Source of the DNA: JAGZEG01 sp963930185
Lineage (GTDB): Bacteria; Actinomycetota; Coriobacteriia; Coriobacteriales; UMGS124
Direction of reading: 5' to 3'
Assembly (NCBI GenBank): GCA_963930185.1
Contig: CAWVLT010000044.1
Span: forward strand, 46,226 to 110,225
DNA length: 64,000 bases
In this document: piece by piece, positions 62,679 to 64,000 of the stretch
Position numbering within the stretch: the first letter of the stretch is position 1
Layout: every line of letters begins with the position of its first letter
The notes under the pieces: model-generated
The model's input: only the letters and a program-made list of their open reading frames with translations
What the model was told of the DNA's origin: nothing
Database searches by the model: none
Program-made: the position numbers and the translations under genes

Positions 62679-64000
62679 ATGTCAGCAACCAATGGGAACG
62701 TAACGCGCCGAGCTTTTGTTGTGGGGAGCGCCTGTGCTGCAGCAGCCAGCACGATCGTTTCAGCCGCCGGCGGGATTGTCAATGCAGAGGAAGCGCCGTC
62801 TGAGCCTCAGGGGGCATCGGGGGATCAGGGGCTAATTCCTTCTGCGACGCTAAACCCACAGGACTATGATTATCGTCAGAACTCCGGAGACCTTTCCGCT
62901 GTTTTTTCTGAATGGAAGCTGGGCCCCCTGACGCTTTCGCATCGCATCGTTAAGTCTGCGGCGGGGTCAGACACCTGGAACAACGGCCTGGGCGAAGAGA
63001 TGATCGAGTATTACATGAACTTCGCAAGAGGCGGCGTCGAGATGATTTGGGTGGAGAACTTTGCCAACCTTTTAACTAAGTATCCCGTTCCTTCAAAGAC
63101 CGATCTGGACGAGTACGATACCAAGCAGCTCGTCGATCCGATTCATGAGGCGGGGGCGTATATTGGTTATCAGTTTGACTCAATGGGCGCAACCATTGGG
63201 ACAACGACTGATGACGGAACATTCCAGCAGGCAACTGCGGCGGATCTGACCCCTGAGGACATCAAGTCTTTGCAAGAGGATATTATCTCTGGCGCGAAAA
63301 AGCTTTGCGATGCCGGTTTTGACGCTTTCGAAATCAACGCCGCCGGCAACAACATCGGCCAGTCGTTCTTCTCGCGAATGAGGAACACTCGAGATGACGA
63401 CTATGGCCCCCAGAGTCTCGAGAACCGTGCCCGCTTCGTCTGCGAGATTATCCAGGGGATCAAGGAACAATGCGGGCAAGACTTCATCGTCCAGGTTCTC
63501 ATCAACGGCATCGAGGAGAACGACCAGAACCTGGGCGACAGCGCGCTCATGACCACGGTGGAGGAGAACCTCGAGATCGCCAAGCTGCTTGAGGCGGCCG
63601 GCGCTGACTCCCTGCACGTGCGCCTGGGGCCCCTGGGCATGCACGTGTGCCAGTTCGCCAGCGACCTGTACTTCACCGGCTACGGCATCGAGGGAACGAC
63701 CTCATACGGAACTCAATTCGATTTCTCTCAGCACTGGCAAGGTAAGCTTGACGCTTCGCACTCGGGTTGCGGCATGATGCTTGACGTGGCCGCTGAAATC
63801 AAGAAGGCAGTCTCCATTCCCGTTGGAACTGTCACCTATATGGATCCGGCCCATGCTCCCGACATGTTCCAAAACGCGCTGGCGGAGGGTAAGGTTGACT
63901 TCCTAATCATGAACCGCCCGCTCACCGTGGACCCCGACTACGTCAACAAGCTGCGCGAGGGCCGCATCGACGAGATCGCCCCGTGCACCCGCTGCATGCA
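62679..64000 (+). CDS. Exported Old Yellow Enzyme-type oxidoreductase, 3' end outside window
   Basis: The first 440 codons of a paralogue of the enzyme at 12836-15073. The Tat signal is TRRAFVVGSACAAAAS, with cleavage near VNAEEA. The FMN barrel is visible (PLTLSHRIVKSAAGSDTWNN; VSIPVGTVTYMDPAHAP; RPLTVDPDYVNKLREGRIDE), and the window ends at the start of the 4Fe-4S motif (PCTRCM). The first cluster cysteine pair is Cys-Thr-Arg-Cys here instead of Cys-Cys-Arg-Cys. A C-terminal FAD/NAD domain is expected but lies outside. ATG 62679 has AGGGAG upstream. It is divergent from LuxR regulator 8. Substrate unknown. Confidence 0.88.
   Translation, partial: MSATNGNVTRRAFVVGSACAAAASTIVSAAGGIVNAEEAPSEPQGASGDQGLIPSATLNPQDYDYRQNSGDLSAVFSEWKLGPLTLSHRIVKSAAGSDTWNNGLGEEMIEYYMNFARGGVEMIWVENFANLLTKYPVPSKTDLDEYDTKQLVDPIHEAGAYIGYQFDSMGATIGTTTDDGTFQQATAADLTPEDIKSLQEDIISGAKKLCDAGFDAFEINAAGNNIGQSFFSRMRNTRDDDYGPQSLENRARFVCEIIQGIKEQCGQDFIVQVLINGIEENDQNLGDSALMTTVEENLEIAKLLEAAGADSLHVRLGPLGMHVCQFASDLYFTGYGIEGTTSYGTQFDFSQHWQGKLDASHSGCGMMLDVAAEIKKAVSIPVGTVTYMDPAHAPDMFQNALAEGKVDFLIMNRPLTVDPDYVNKLREGRIDEIAPCTRCM

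Noticed and set aside
1..64000. CRISPR arrays, rRNA genes, prophage or integrated plasmid
   Set aside because: No regularly spaced repeats, rRNA-like sequence, phage structural genes or plasmid replication genes were seen.

Overview
The window looks like a chromosomal segment of a gut-type member of the Actinomycetota class Coriobacteriia (Eggerthellaceae or a close family). This is inferred from gene content and style: many Tat-exported FAD flavoproteins, many membrane-anchored LuxR-type regulators, mostly GC-rich codon use and AGGAGG-type ribosome sites. I cannot name genus or species from sequence alone.

Layout. 1-2.15 kb: 3' end of a phosphohexomutase gene, tRNA-Arg(CCU), a terminator and an IS200-like element whose transposase has Cys at the catalytic Tyr position. 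2.2-5.8 kb: LysR regulator divergent from an exported Frd/Sdh-type flavoprotein and its iron-sulfur partner. 5.8-10.8 kb: decayed sequence, a secreted two-domain protein, a small HTH protein, a DRB0094-type RNA ligase and two tandem XRE repressor paralogues with matching operator-like elements. 10.9-30.3 kb: a dense block of exported flavoenzymes (one Old Yellow Enzyme type, five FAD_binding_2 type, one of them broken by an amber codon), each beside a membrane LuxR regulator, interrupted by an AlbA/Schlafen-type regulator and an alpha/beta hydrolase. 30.4-33.9 kb: a foldback repeat, a methionine-rich leader peptide and a MetQ-MetN-MetI-like transporter. 33.9-38.6 kb: Uma2 remnant, hslO, LysR with an exported nitronate-monooxygenase-like protein, and a RelB/PIN toxin-antitoxin pair. 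38.7-42.2 kb: another LuxR/flavoprotein cassette. 42.5-49.2 kb: exported serpin, transglutaminase-like lipoprotein, HAD phosphatase, GrpB protein, small hypothetical proteins and a dead Rpn-type nuclease gene. 49.6-64 kb: two more LuxR/flavoprotein cassettes, a second flavoprotein/Fe-S/LysR set, and a LuxR divergent from a second Old Yellow Enzyme that runs off the window.

How it works together. In total there are eight membrane LuxR-type regulators, three LysR regulators, nine FAD flavoprotein genes, two OYE-type enzymes, two FrdB-like subunits and one nitronate-monooxygenase-like protein. The simplest reading is a set of independently regulated anaerobic reductase cassettes: each regulator senses one small molecule and induces the exported flavoenzyme that reduces it as an electron acceptor. 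Most FAD_binding_2 flavoproteins lack the Asn-Arg-Leu-Gly-Gly-Asn segment that carries a dicarboxylate-binding arginine in fumarate reductases, so most are probably not fumarate reductases. All substrates and the electron donor are unknown.

The least expected findings are the methionine-rich leader upstream of the methionine-type transporter, paired operator-like palindromes at a LuxR/OYE divergent promoter, a recurring hairpin repeat, a long foldback element and the amber-interrupted flavoprotein.
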